The notes under the pieces are model-generated. The model saw only the letters and a program-made list of their open reading frames with translations. It had not been told where the DNA came from and did no database searches. From positions 35,081,501 through 35,141,500 of the forward strand of contig OX485805.1 of NCBI GenBank assembly GCA_950295325.1: DNA of 60,000 nt. The letters are read 5' to 3'. Positions within the stretch are counted from its first letter, which is position 1. Every line of letters begins with the position of its first letter. Positions 45,351-56,382 of the stretch are shown here, in pieces. The stretch is from Polytrichum commune. Taxonomy: Eukaryota; Streptophyta; Polytrichopsida; Polytrichales; Polytrichaceae. The position numbers were made by a program, and so were the translations under genes.

Positions 45351-46060
45351 CTAGGAGATAACATACATGGAGAGTCTCTTTACCCAAAGACGATTCCACA
45401 TGTCAGTGCAGAGGGGGAAAAAAATGAAAAAACAAAAACAAAAACAAAACAATTAAATAACAATAATATAGGTGTTCAAACCCCAACAAATCACATCCGT
45501 TCGATCTTGGTCTCCCATGATGCAAAGTAATACACCTATAATTTCTTCTTTCGAAAATGTGGAATACTTTCTTTTTTTAAATCATGATGGAGGGGCTCCC
45601 AAAACCAAGATGCAATTAAGTAATGTATGGAGGTTTCAACATGACACATTTCTTCATCAAACTTTTGGAAACCAATATTACATGAGCTCATCAAATGCAT
45701 TACTAATTTTGGGAATATAGGAAAGAAAGAAATTTGTGAACATTTTCAAGCAAGAGCCGAAAGTGTCCGTTTACAAGGGGTTCCTTGTCAATGTGTGGTC
45801 TTAGGAAGCTAGAAATAATGCGACAAAGGGCATTTGGTGCATGATAGGCACCCACGAGTGTCCTCCACAATTGTGAAGTACATCCACCTCAACAACATAT
45901 GATATGATCGATGTGCACCTAATGAATTATGAACACTCGAAGCTTAACTTCTTTTTAAATGCACAAGGGGACCACATTCATAGTGGGTACAATTGGATGT
46001 TGAAATGTTGCCAGAAATTCATCATTCATTAACATAGGGTGGGTTCCCATCAAGCTCGAA
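45350..46060. other. Intergenic DNA, no gene seen
   Basis: An open plus frame at 45472-45720 and neighbouring short frames give no recognisable domain. AT-rich with an (AAAAC)n stretch near 45430. Confidence 0.4.
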
Positions 46061-46427
46061 GGGGCCGTTTACACCATGGACCATGAAGTCGTCCCAAGGT
46101 CCTATAAAATATATGATTGGTAGTTGAACTCGTCTCGGGACCACTTCGGTTTACACCAAGGACAAAATGTCAGAGTGATCATGGAGTTCAAGGTCCCCAA
46201 AAGACATATTTTAAGGCCTACATTAGCCACTAACATGGTCCAACGGGTTTTGCAGCAGGAGAGGCAAAAGAGGTGCTCTAGTAGAAAAAGGCAGGGGCCT
46301 ATGACAATGAAATGTTGTTATAATAATGTTGAGAAATCGGACTTTGGAAGTTGGACCATCCAATCTGACCATGGAAAAGGGCCATCTTTCATGGTCCGAC
46401 TTAATGGTCCATGGTGTAAACCAACCC
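46061..46427. mobile_element. 367-bp TIR element (MITE)
   Basis: The left end is GGGGCCGTTTACACCATGG followed by ACCATGAAGTCG. The reverse-complemented right end is GGGTTGGTTTACACCATGG followed by ACCATTAAGTCG. That is ~33 bp of inverted similarity. A second, internal set of TGGACCAT words gives foldback potential. Non-coding; the open frame 46124-46546 spans and overruns it and is not a gene. The target duplication is unclear. Confidence 0.75.
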
Positions 46428-47430
46428 TAAATGTGCAAACCCACAGCGAGTGTTTCCTTGATTGTTTTTTTTTTGGCAATTGGTTCTCATTGTGTCCGAA
46501 ATTACTAGGACATGCTAATTCTTGTTTTGGGACCAATGCAATTTAGATGATAAATGATGCCACTCCATTATTATGTGCTTTGGACTTGCATCATAATGTA
46601 AACTCATTAGATCCAATTTTCAGCTCTTGATTAGTGATATAACTTATTTTGGTCTTAGATCTTACATGACATTAATGAGTTTCATGTTCTCTCACTCATT
46701 CTAAATAAAAGAGATGTCATGGTCCGTAAGGACTTTGACAAGGCAGTAGATTGAACAACCTTTTATTTTTATAACAACATGTTTATTCCCCATGGGTTCT
46801 TGGTCCTTGCCCGAATTATTCTCATGCATAGGGTATGTGGTGGGCAGAGCTAGCATTGTTATGTCATCTAAATAACTCCCTTCAATTTTCAAGAATTTTG
46901 TATTATACCAGATGTAACTAGCACATGTGAGCATATTATTATCTCCAAGTGTATGACTAATTGCAAATTTGAATTGATCACATTCAATACCAAAATTAAG
47001 GAGCCTCTTGAGGTTTTAATTTTGGACCTCCAAATATGGAAACCAAGGTACCCATCGACCATCTTACTCAATGTCACATTCCTCTTTTCCACAAGATTAA
47101 TACAAGCATGAATGCACATGAGACACCATATATTGAGAACTTTCAGACTTTGTACATTACAAAAACTTTACAACTTAATCACAATATTGTGATTGCTATG
47201 AGCTCGAACCACCTGACCATAGGAGGGACAAAAGATGATCCTCTTTCTTCCCCCGAGCTCTCTTTCATACCCAAGAGGCACTCCTAGTCTTATCCATCTC
47301 TATCCATATTAAGACATACTTTTAGAAGCCTCAAATCTCACTAAATTGAGACTGGAGCTTCCTAACCTATATACATAGATCATTTCACCATATGGTTTTT
47401 TCTTATCCTTTGGCTCAATTACAATCCTCT
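46428..47430. other. Intergenic DNA, no gene seen
   Basis: AT-rich; short frames on both strands without recognisable domains. Confidence 0.4.
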
Positions 47431-47432
47431 AA

Positions 47433-47779
47433 TTGAAATTATCTAATTCCCACTTGATGTATTCATCCATTATCCTAATTGGAATTGTCTAGTTCCAACT
47501 TCATCCAATCATCCATTCTTTTAGTTGGAACTGTCTAATTTCAACAAGATTAATTCATGGTGAGTTGTCTAGCTCCAATGAATAACATCCATCCAATGAG
47601 GGTTGTCCAACCCCAATTTATATCTTCTAGTTGGAGTTGTCTAACCCAAATGAAAAGATCTTTGATCGGGAACTATCTAACTATGTGCACAATTCCTTTA
47701 TAGGTTGTCTAGCCCTTGCGCATCTTTTCTTTGGAGTTTTCTGACTCAATTATTTTCTTTGAAGTTTTTTGACTCCAAA
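47433..47779. repeat. Array of about ten short hairpins around a TTGTCTA core
   Basis: Short inverted repeats recur every ~15-45 bp: TTGGAATTGTCTAGTTCCAA (47479), TTGGAACTGTCTAATTTCAA (47525), GAGTTGTCTAGCTC (47562), GGGTTGTCCAACCC (47600), TTGGAGTTGTCTAACCCAA (47631), GGTTGTCTAGCC (47703), GGAGTTTTCTGACTC (47733), GAAGTTTTTTGACTC (47761), with weaker members at 47433 and 47667. The arms change between copies but usually still pair. Confidence 0.75.
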
Positions 47780-48435
47780 CACCATCTGCTCACATGCTAA
47801 GTACAACAAAGTATGGTTAGTCATTCTTTCTTGCATTTAATCCAGGTGTATCACACTCAACCCCTAGGTGGCAATTTCACGTCAATACACCTATTTCTTA
47901 TCTCCCCCCTCCCCCGGGCACTTCACCACCAACTTTAGCTGCCATATCCAACATTATTTTGGTTACTTGGATAGAGAGTTATTTCAATTCCCTGCAGTGA
48001 TTTCGCATACCCTTCACATAAATCATGAACTCCAATTTCATTGTTAATGAACAACTTGGAGATTATGAAGCTAAAACCACAAAGATTGTTTCATATGAGA
48101 TCGTGCTCCAAGTATCCTAATCCAACACCATCTAGTACCATCTAACTTCCATATCAATGCGAGGTGCAATGAGTGGTATGAAAGTTTGGAATATGGCTGC
48201 AACATTTGAGGCAGGGGCCTATTAGGTCATGTGTACATTCCTTGGACAAATCATGACCATTGAGAATGATGCATTGCACAATCAAGGTTGTCAAGGTAAC
48301 ACTTCTTGTGCTTCTTGTACTCAAGTTGCTTGTCTTTTATTTTTCCATAGTCATTTCATTGCTTCTTGCATGCATGATATAGGAAGGGAAGGGAGAGAGA
48401 GAGATCTACACAAATTGAGGAGGAAAGTTAGGAAA
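47780..48435. other. Intergenic DNA, no gene seen
   Basis: No recognisable coding or repeat structure apart from a short C-rich tract near 47905-47917. Confidence 0.4.
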
Positions 48436-48790
48436 GGAGGATGGGAGGGACCGAGGGGAGGAAGGTAAATTTCACTTTGTTTTGTTAAAGCAAATTGTAT
48501 GTACTTGACTCTCCAACAATGTGGCACATGTGTGGAGTTTCCTTTCTTTAAATATTAATGGGACATTTCGCGACATTGTTAAGGGGGTCGTGTATTGGAA
48601 GCTTTTGGTTAAACATCTAGACGAGAAATGAAGAGAAACAATAAGGAGAAATATGAACAAAGGATGGGAGGGAGGGAAGGAAGTACCATTTGACTTGTTT
48701 TTTTGTAGTCTATATGTAGTCAACTTTCCAATGATGTGGCACCTCTACGAAATTGATTTCCTCTTAATGTTTTTGGGCTATTGAAAGTTC
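48436..48790. repeat. Tandem duplication, ~225 bp apart
   Basis: GGATGGGAGGGACCGAGGGG, AGGAAGGTAAATTTCACTT and CTCTCCAACAATGTGGCAC at 48439-48530 recur as GGATGGGAGGGAGGGAAGG, AAGTACCATTTGACTTG and CTTTCCAATGATGTGGCAC at 48663-48742, followed in both by TTTCCT(T/C)TT.AAT.TT. Non-coding. Confidence 0.65.
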
Positions 48791-48879
48791 TTGGGAAATG
48801 ACATTACTCAACCTCTCATTGATGCAACCTTTTTGAAATGGAGTTTGCACCAGTGCTCGGGAAGTTTGTGGGCAAAGTC

Positions 48880-49068
48880 GGTCAAGATCCTAGTGATTTA
48901 AATCCAACCGGTTACATGTTGACATCTTTCGGTTTTGTTGTAATTCATTTGAGGTATCTCCTATAGATTCCTCTAAACAATCGGTAATTCTCTTTAAGAC
49001 TTGAACTTTAACCGGTAGTCATTTCTCAAACTCAACCGGTTCATATGTAACTAGCTGTCAGTTCTCCC
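48880..49068 (+). repeat. Dispersed repeat with AACCGGTT motifs, copy 1
   Basis: CTTTCGGTTTTGTTGTAATTC, TATAGATTCCTCTAAACAAT, TTCTCAAACTCAACCGGTTC and TGTAACTAGCTG recur at 52567-52705 (CTTTCGGTTTTCCTTCATTG, ATAGATTCCTCTAAAAAGAT, TTCTCAAACTCAACCGGTTC, TGTAACTAGTTG). The nature of the element is unknown. Confidence 0.65.
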
Positions 49069-49456
49069 CGGGCAATGGTTTGCACGTCGAGGGGCTGATC
49101 GCACCGGCCAGTTCTGACACCATCCATCAACATCTCCGGATGTAGTAGTGTGAAATCTGGTGGGCCAACATCTATTTTTTAACATAATCCCCAACAATTT
49201 CAAAGTTGGAACTGGACAGAAAGTTTGGTGTGATTGGGGCGTGAGAGGTTGGCATATCTCATTGATTCCCAACTTAGCTCGGTTCACGGCCCCCATGAAC
49301 TTGCACAACATGCAAGTTAACCCCACATGGGGCCCTCGGTGACAACCACTCAACTCCATAACTAATCTATTGATGTTAGCATGGCCACAAATAGTTTACG
49401 ACAACATAGTTATTTTATATTGGACATGTATGGTAGGATAAACTTGGGTGTCAACT

Positions 49457-49679
49457 ACACTAAATGTGATACTTAGTGTCCCTCACTTTATGGAATTACG
49501 CAACGTTATAAATTTTTACTGTATATTGCAATTTTTTTACCAACAAAGGTTGAATTGGTTGTTTGGACATTGTAGAACATTAACATCTTTACTTGGTAAA
49601 AACAATACATTAAAAGTAAGAAGATATAGGAATGTGTAACTCCGAATCGTAAGTGGCGCTAAATATCATATTTGGTGCA
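49457..49679 (+). mobile_element. Module D copy (223-bp MITE-like)
   Basis: The left end is ACACTAAATGTGATACTTAG and the reverse-complemented right end is CTGCACCAAATATGATATTT. The body has GTTGAATTGGTTGTTTGGAC and AATGTGTAACTCCGAATCG, shared with 58753-58960. The left flank GTGTCAACT is the same word that flanks module A inside the P element at 29289-29297. Confidence 0.8.
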
Positions 49680-49707
49680 GTTGTCCGTTTAGCCCAACAA
49701 AACGAAT

Positions 49708-50069
49708 ACACTAAATATGAAATTTAGTGTCACCGATTCTAATTGTCTTGCTCAATACTAATCCTAAAGTGCGGTATAGTGCCACCAACACTAAATATTA
49801 ACCCATCAATACTTGTCATTCCTTGTAAATTCTACGAGGGATCGTAGCTTTACGGTGTTGCAATTACTATCACTTACAAAGTGATTACTCATCCAAATTT
49901 CAATCATCCATGACAATATTTCATCACAAGTTGCTGACAAGAGAAGGTAGGGTTTTGAGCAATGGATGAACTCATCCATCATCCGTGACAATATGTGTTC
50001 CCTCATTCATAAGAAGTGTCATCCAAAAAGTTACGATAGTGACATAAAACACCGTATGACACTAAATAC
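49708..50069 (-). repeat. Module A copy, reverse orientation
   Basis: Its left terminus is the near-palindrome ACACTAAATAT / AAATTTAGTGT, then CACCGATTCTAATTGTCTTG, GTTGCAATTACTATCACTTA, TTCATCACAAGTTGCTGAC, GATGAACTCATCCATCATCC, ending GACACTAAATAC. It is the reverse complement of 29298-29671 in order and lies 29 bp from module D. Confidence 0.85.
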
Positions 50070-50494
50070 AAACCTCTAAATAATGCTCCTCCTCTAAGTA
50101 TTTAATAAGGAAGATTCTTACGGGCGGTCCTTCCCCCTCCACTAAGGAAAGAAGTCCTCGAGGTGAATGTCAAAAGGAGGAAGGATAAGACAAGGTAAAG
50201 GTGACATGAGCTACTAGCCCATTAAAAAAGGACTAGAGGGTACTATATAGTCCAATTACTTCACATACTTACGTCGCCCACTCCGGCGAGGGGCCAACTG
50301 AAATCTCATTATCACATCGTGTGGAGCTTACAATGCACTCAAGTGCTAGTATCTTGAGCGGAACTTGGCGTCCATAATGACCCCCTTTTTCCGTTCATCC
50401 GTTTCGTAGGCTTGCATTTGTATTTCCTTAAGCCGAGTGAGTCCCTTGTGTCATTGTACTCAAGTTGGTGGCCATGCCTTAGTTGGCCGGCCGG

Positions 50495-51352
50495 CTAAGG
50501 GTGAGTTTCCGTGTAGGCCGCTCGCCCACTAGATTCTAGATACTAGTGGGTCGGAGGTGGTTGTGTGTAGTTTAAGCATAAGTTGTCGTCCAACCACATT
50601 CTGGCGGTATGTTAGAATGTGGAGGGTTGTGGACATGGGCCGCTAGACTTTTGTGCGTCCATTGAAGAATCTTTAACTTATAAGTGTTGATCGTTGAAGG
50701 ATTAGGGTCGGTTAAAGACTCTAGAAAACCAATGTTGGTTTAGAACTCCATCGTTGGTAACCGGGAGGAGTGAGGTTAGTAGGTGGGCCCAGATTTGAGA
50801 AGATGCAAGTTGCTACACTAAACATACCAACTAGTGAGGGTGGTAGTAATTCAAGTCAAACGCACAATCTAGCCCAAATCACAAAGTTACTAAGGGCTGA
50901 AATTGCTACTGAGTGACACTAAATTCATGACTACGGTAACTTCTATGCTCATTTACCATAGATTTTAAGAAAATTATAGCATGCTTGCAATTAGTGCACG
51001 CCACATGCCTGTCAGTGAATAGTGCCAAGCGCCAATACATTTATTGTTTAGTGTCAAGTGCCAATACTCTCATGCCAAGTGCCAGTACTTTAAGTATAAA
51101 TGCCAAGTGCCAAGATGAACAACATTTCCTAGTCTTAGATAGGTGACACTAATTCATAGTGTTAAGAAATCTAGTATCACCTTCACAAATTCCCCACCCC
51201 CACTAATTTCCCACACTCGCTAATTGGTATATTTAGTATAATTGGCACATACGAAACCCTACCCCACCCTATTCCCTCTACATTGGGGTGGATTTGTCCT
51301 TATTCACACTAGAATCTGGTGGGCAAACAACCTACATAGGAACTCACCCTAA
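50495..51352 (-). mobile_element. P element (858 bp) carrying module B
   Basis: The left end is CTAAGGGTGAGTTTCCGTG then TAGGCCGCTCGCCCACTAGA; the reverse-complemented right end is TTAGGGTGAGTTCCTATG then TAGGTTGTTTGCCCACCAGA. Internal order is the reverse of 29180-29989: the CCACATTCTGGCGG and GGTAACCGGGAGGAG arm, then GCAACTTGC-like sequence, then module B (50814-51240), then ATTGGCACATACGAAACCC. Non-coding. Confidence 0.78.
50814..51240 (+). repeat. Module B copy inside the P element
   Basis: Matches 30215-30660 throughout: TACACTAAACATACCAACTA, GTGAGGGTGGTAGTAATTCA, CATGCTTGCAATTAGTGCA, then GCCAAGTGCCAATACT repeats. The end is AATTGGTATATTTAGTATA. The 22-bp internal repeat is shorter here than in the other copy. 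Confidence 0.85.
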
Positions 51353-52350
51353 TGCCCCCTCCCCACCTGACTTTAGCTAAGCCTAAGAGTTGATTCTAAA
51401 AACACAGCCTTCACACCATCGACATTATCTAGTGCCGAGCCTAGTTGGCAAATGATGTGGCATGGCTTAAAAGTGGAGGTTTTGAGCCTCAACCACCAGC
51501 CCTCCCATCGGTACCTAGAAATGAGGCAAGAATATAGGACCTTTGAAAGTGTCGCCTCCCACCCTTGTGATTGGTTGCTTTTCAGTCTTAGCCATGAGGG
51601 CACGAGGAGCTCCATTATCAAAAACCGATGGTAATAAAAGATAGATGAGTAGTGAGGCATTTGGGATGGGACAAAAACTATCCAACATGTCATTGCTTGG
51701 TAGATACAACCATGAACATGTGTGAAACCTACTTAACTAAAACCTACTCGATAATCTCCAGAGCAAGTTCTTGCAGGTGCATTGGGATAGTTGGACACCT
51801 CCCCTATAACCGAGGGAGCTTTACCTTGTTTTTACAACATGTCATTCCTTGGTAGATACAACCATGAACATTTGTGAAAGCTACTTAACTAAAACCTACT
51901 CGATAATCTCAATAGCAAGTTCTTGCAGGTGCATTGGGATAGATGGACGCCTCCCCTATAACCGAGGGAGCTTTACCTTGTTTTTACAACATGTCATTGC
52001 TTGGTAGATACAACCATGAACATGTGTGAAAGCTACTTAATAACTGAAACCTACTCGATAATCTACAAAGCAAGTTCTCGCAGGTGCATTGGGATAGCTG
52101 GACGCCTCCCCTATAACTGAGGGAGCTTTACCTTGTTTTTACAACATGTCATTGCTTGGTAGATACAACCATGAACATGTGTGAAAGCTACTTAACTAAA
52201 ACCTACTCGATAATCTCCAGAGCAAGTTCTTGCAGATGCATTAGGATAACCGGACGCCTCCCTATAACCAAGGGCGCTTTACCTAGTTTTTAGGAAAAAC
52301 TTTAGTTATTTGGTAAAGTCCGGTGGGGAAGGGGCCTAAGCCGAAGTGAC
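51353..52350. mobile_element. TIR element, type M, with a four-fold ~152-bp tandem repeat
   Basis: The left end TGCCCCCTCCCCACCTGAC and reverse-complemented right end GGCCCCTTCCCCACCGGAC match those of 599-1131. CCTAA lies at both edges and may be the target duplication. Units beginning CAACATGTCATTGCTTGG start at 51683, 51835, 51987 and 52142, each with a CCTATAACCGAGGGAGCTT block; the 599-1131 copy has one unit. It abuts the P element end exactly. The hairpin GGCTTAAAA / TTTTGAGCC is conserved with one change. Confidence 0.78.
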
Positions 52351-54137
52351 CTTACCCCTCGGCACATGAGAGGAGGCCTGCCACCTCTTACGGACATCCC
52401 AATACTTACACCCCCCCCCCCCCTCCCATGCCCACACGCTTGGTCACGGCCACCACCTGATCAAGATCCCAAGGAAATCGGCCTCAGTGTTCAGGCAGAT
52501 TCTTCGGGCATAGTCTGTCCAAACACCTAGTGAAATTCCCACCTCCACCCACTCACATGTTGTGGTCTTTCGGTTTTCCTTCATTGATTTGGGGTATATT
52601 CCATAGATTCCTCTAAAAAGATGGGTAATTTTCCTAAGGTCTTGAACTTCAATTGGTTATTTCTCAAACTCAACCGGTTCATCTGTAACTAGTTGTGGGT
52701 TTTCCCTGTTCGTTGGAAGTCCTGAGGTAGATGGGTCTTCTTGAATGGTTACTTTATCCGAGACCAACCCACTTCTCATAGGATATGAAACACACGATTA
52801 GTACATGGTGGTTAGCCAATCCAAATTGAAGTCGTGGTCATTTTCCGCATGATTTTTGGAGCTCGTATGAGTATCTTCTTTGTGGTCCCAAGTGGATTTC
52901 CTTGTGATCACTGAATGGTCAAATTCAAAATTAAATGGTGATTTTGAGGTGATTTTGCTTCAACCTTAAGGGGCTAGATTAGAATGAATTAGCAACAAAC
53001 TTATTAGGGGGCAAGTTCTACACATTGCCCTTAGTAGGTGTTGTGAAACATAATCCCAAACTATCTATTCGAATCGAACATAAATTAAGTTAGCTATGGA
53101 CCTTAGTAACAAAACATTAGAAACCATGTAACTTTCATTCCCTTTTCTAAAATTTCCAAAAGGGGAAGTTGGAAGTGTTAGGCGATCTAGGTGGTCACTA
53201 TAATATTCTCATCAATCCCATGATGTGTTGCCCTACAACCGACGTACATGTCGAATACATTGTGGGGTGTTCATTAGGCAGGCACACAAGGCGCATGTCC
53301 ACCCCACCAACCGCCTGGCAGAGGTCCATGTGGCCCCTTGCGATTGGCCGGTAGGGGGCGCATGCAAAGGCTCACACGCCAAGCGGGCACAGAGCGCCTT
53401 GCGCCCCAGCTTCCGCCTCCACCCCGTTCCAGCACTCACTCTCCTTTTTTTTCTTTAATTTTTTTTTGTACCTTCATGTGTGTCTATGAGTGTGAGAGAT
53501 AAATCTTGGCAGAGAATTACCTAGTGGAGGGCGGCAAACACGTGGACTTTGGACTAAGGCGGACGGTCCGCTTCGCCACCCTCGCAGGTGGAGCGGCTAA
53601 TGGTGGCTCATGTGAGCGGCACCATTATTAACTTGTCACACCGGTGTCAATCCCCACATGACTATTTGGCGGGCATACAACAAGATTGCACTCATTATTT
53701 ATGATCTTCAAAATTATAGTAGTCCAAACGGTTTCGGTTGCAAGATCGTTGGAATCCCCCCCCCCCTCCCCTTATATGTTCACCCTTGCATAGTGAACAA
53801 TATTTTTGCTGAGTATAATGATTATCCTAGTTAGTGTGTGTTATTATTCAGAGTTACATAATGCTTTGTTATTATTTAATAAGATTGTTATATTATGCCG
53901 AGTAAAGTCATTTATGTTCAATGTCCAATCAACCTATTGAACTTTTGTTAGTAAAAAGTAAACTTTTGAATAATACGTTATTGCACAATGCAACTCCAAA
54001 TAATGACACACACTAATTGGGGTAACCAATGTGGTTTTCATTCTCCAAGGGTGGCCCAACATAAGAGGGAATTATCCTTCCAAAATTCATGGCACTAGGG
54101 GAACCTAAACCCTGGTGCTGAGTAAGGTAGTAACTTA
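52351..54137. other. Intergenic DNA with a dispersed repeat and C-runs
   Basis: No gene seen. 52567-52705 is copy 2 of the repeat at 48880-49068. C-runs of ~13-15 lie at about 52410-52424 and 53756-53766. 53250-53450 is GC-rich with no domain I recognise. Confidence 0.45.
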
Positions 54138-54642
54138 GGTCCACTTCACACACGAGACTAAGAGCCCGTGACCAGTACACTTCAAGCACTCTCATGAGTG
54201 GAGAAGGTGAAGCCGGTCCAAGTTCACTTCACACTACACTTGAGGGACCAACGGAGTATATAAGTGAATGCAAGATGGATGTAAAGTCTACATGGATTCC
54301 AACATGGCACCAAATGAATCATGTTTCATGGTCACTTGGACTATTCTCAAAAACCACCTCTTGAAGGTAGGCCTAACACAAAACCGGAAGACCATGGCAC
54401 TCCGAACGCTCACAACCGTTGATTTATTCTATATTATCATGTGTGAAGACCCGCATGAACAGAAAGTCATCGAAATAGCATTTGGTTGAGGGCCCGATCA
54501 CATATGACTTCACCCTACACTTTGAGGGTCCGTGACCACACTACATGAGTTTGGAGGTGTGTTGGGCCGGCCTTTGGACACTTTCTCTTGGGCTCTCACA
54601 ATTTCACGGTCACGGCTCTCGGCTCGTGTGTGAAGTGGCCCC
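54138..54642. mobile_element. ~0.5-kb TIR element (MITE-like)
   Basis: The left end is GGTCCACTTCACACACGAG, then ACTAAGAGCCCGTGACC. The reverse-complemented right end is GGGGCCACTTCACACACGAG, then CCGAGAGCCGTGACC. That is ~38 bp of inverted similarity. The flanks CTTA and CTTG may be a worn target duplication. Non-coding. Confidence 0.72.
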
Positions 54643-55127
54643 TTGGGTGCTGTGCCAAATCCTGTGAGGCCAGGACAGAGGGTTCTTTCGAATCTTTCTA
54701 GAGTCCACCTCGTGACATGTGACCGCACAAGATGTCAGTAGTCCTTTGCATTTACACATGCTATTAAAGAATTAAAGAATTAAAACCCTAAATATCAAGG
54801 TCAAAACCCCTCTCTGGGGAAATTGTGTGGTGGGAACCGAGTGGGAACTTCAAGCTCTGGTGCCAAAGTACTGTTCTCGTGCTGCAAGCAATCCATGTTT
54901 AAAAAAGCTGCAAAACAAAGGAAGTTGATCGATCGATCAATCAATCCATTGTACATTGGGAAAAAATCTCTATGTAGATAACGTCACATATTCGTTCTTT
55001 GCACTCTAGTAATAAAAGTCTAAACCAAGCTAAAGGACAATCCACTATCGTACTCCTTGGACTACAAAGTTAGTATTGCACACTTCCCAATCGTGTCAAA
55101 ACGAGAATAAAAACAAACAAACATACT
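54643..55127. other. Intergenic DNA, no gene seen
   Basis: AT-rich; a short GATCGATCGATCAATCAATC run at about 54929. Nothing else recognised. Confidence 0.4.
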
Positions 55128-56322
55128 ACACTATTAAGTATTGTGTTTAGTGTCGTATGGTATTTAAGGTTGTGACTGTGATAACTTTTCTTATGAACAA
55201 GGTTACAAGTATTGTCAACCCAACTTATTTTTAGTTCATCCATTGCTTGTTCTGACGATTATTCCAAAAAGAGTGACTATTGAAGGGTTGTCAACGTTAC
55301 CACTATGTAATGCATGAAATCCATGCCGATTATTGAAACAATGTTTGATGTATTATGTATCCTAACAATTCTATAACAAAGTATTGTCATGGATGATTGA
55401 AATTTGAGTGAAAGATCACTTAGTTAAGTGACGATAATTACAGCATTGTAAGATCTACAATGCCGAGATACAATGTTCAAGTTTGAAGTGTGCACATGCA
55501 TTTTAATGTGAACGGCTTCAAAATAATCACACTTCACTCAAACTTTCAAACTTTTTTGCAACACTGTACAATTTTTTTTTTGATATTGGTTGATTTGTAT
55601 TGAATATGAAAATAATATGATGTCTCACTATATTGAAGAAGTTTATGCAATAAAATGATGCACTGAAATTATTTAGATTCCTTGCATAATGCACTTAATC
55701 ATCATCCAACTCCAAAGGCAAAATCCTCCAGTTCTTGGTTGATTTCCAAGTGTCAAAAATTCTAGCCCAATCCATATTTTCCATCGAAAGACCGCATTAT
55801 GACACTCGCATCAATGCATTCAATGTTTCAAGGTTCAATCGACTTGTGCAATCACTCTTCACCCAATTATGTTTGCAAAATCCACGTTCACATATAGTTG
55901 TGCTTGCCAAGCCGAAGTTGTAGTCAGTGCCGAGTCGAAGTTGCAAAGTCAAAATTACAAGAGTTATTGGAATTTGGAAGTGTCTGCTAGAGTGCCAAGA
56001 TTGGAGTCCAATTATGTTTTTACTTACAAATTGCAGCCACTGTATTTTGTGACATGCCATTTTTGGAAACCCTTCACTACGAAGGGTGAAAACTTTGCAA
56101 AGCACATTTTTGTGAAATGCCCAAAAAAAAACTTTTTTGAAGGCCAAAATGACATTTGACAAGTGTTGAAGACTTCAATATTGAACACTGCCCAGATATG
56201 TTGACAAGGAACAACAAATATTGATAGGGTTATATTTAGTGTGAGTGGCACTACACAGGTGATTTACAATTAGTATTATTGCGCAAGTAAAGTTTGGCAA
56301 TACTAAACACAATATTTAGTGT
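55128..56322 (+). mobile_element. Expanded module A copy carrying hAT sequence
   Basis: 55128-55465 matches the left part of module A (terminus, TGTCATGGATGATTGAAATT, GTGACGATAATTACAGCATTG). 56205-56322 matches the right part (GGAACAACAAATATTG, GTGATTTACAATTAGTATT, terminus ACTAAACAC / AATATTTAGTGT). Between them lie ~740 bp absent from all other copies, with a hAT transposase C-terminal remnant on the minus strand. The two flanks are in register, so this is either a longer parent form or a nested insertion. Confidence 0.65.
55690..56000 (-). pseudogene. hAT transposase C-terminal (dimerisation) remnant
   Basis: The minus strand reads STTICERGFCKHNWVKSD, then LNLETLNALMRVS, a TAA stop (55797-55799), then in the same frame SMENMDWARIFDTWKSTKNW and RI. 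This is the C-terminal signature of the plant hAT group related to zinc-finger protein 862 (CERGFS..N.IK...R..L..ETLDALMRIS...W....W...K.RRI). The upstream frame to 56162 shows no conserved catalytic region. Degenerate and non-functional. Confidence 0.75.
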
Positions 56323-56382
56323 ACTTACTGCGTATTATTTGTGTCTACATCTAAGATCTATTCCACTTTGCATGCAAAAGGA

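Noticed and set aside
46124-46546. 140-codon plus-strand frame
   Set aside because: Most of it lies in a TIR element and it has no recognisable domain.
30215-51240. CACTA-superfamily assignment of modules A, B and D because they begin (A)CACTA
   Set aside because: No 3-bp target duplications, no subterminal arrays typical of CACTA elements and no CACTA transposase were found; one copy carries hAT sequence instead.
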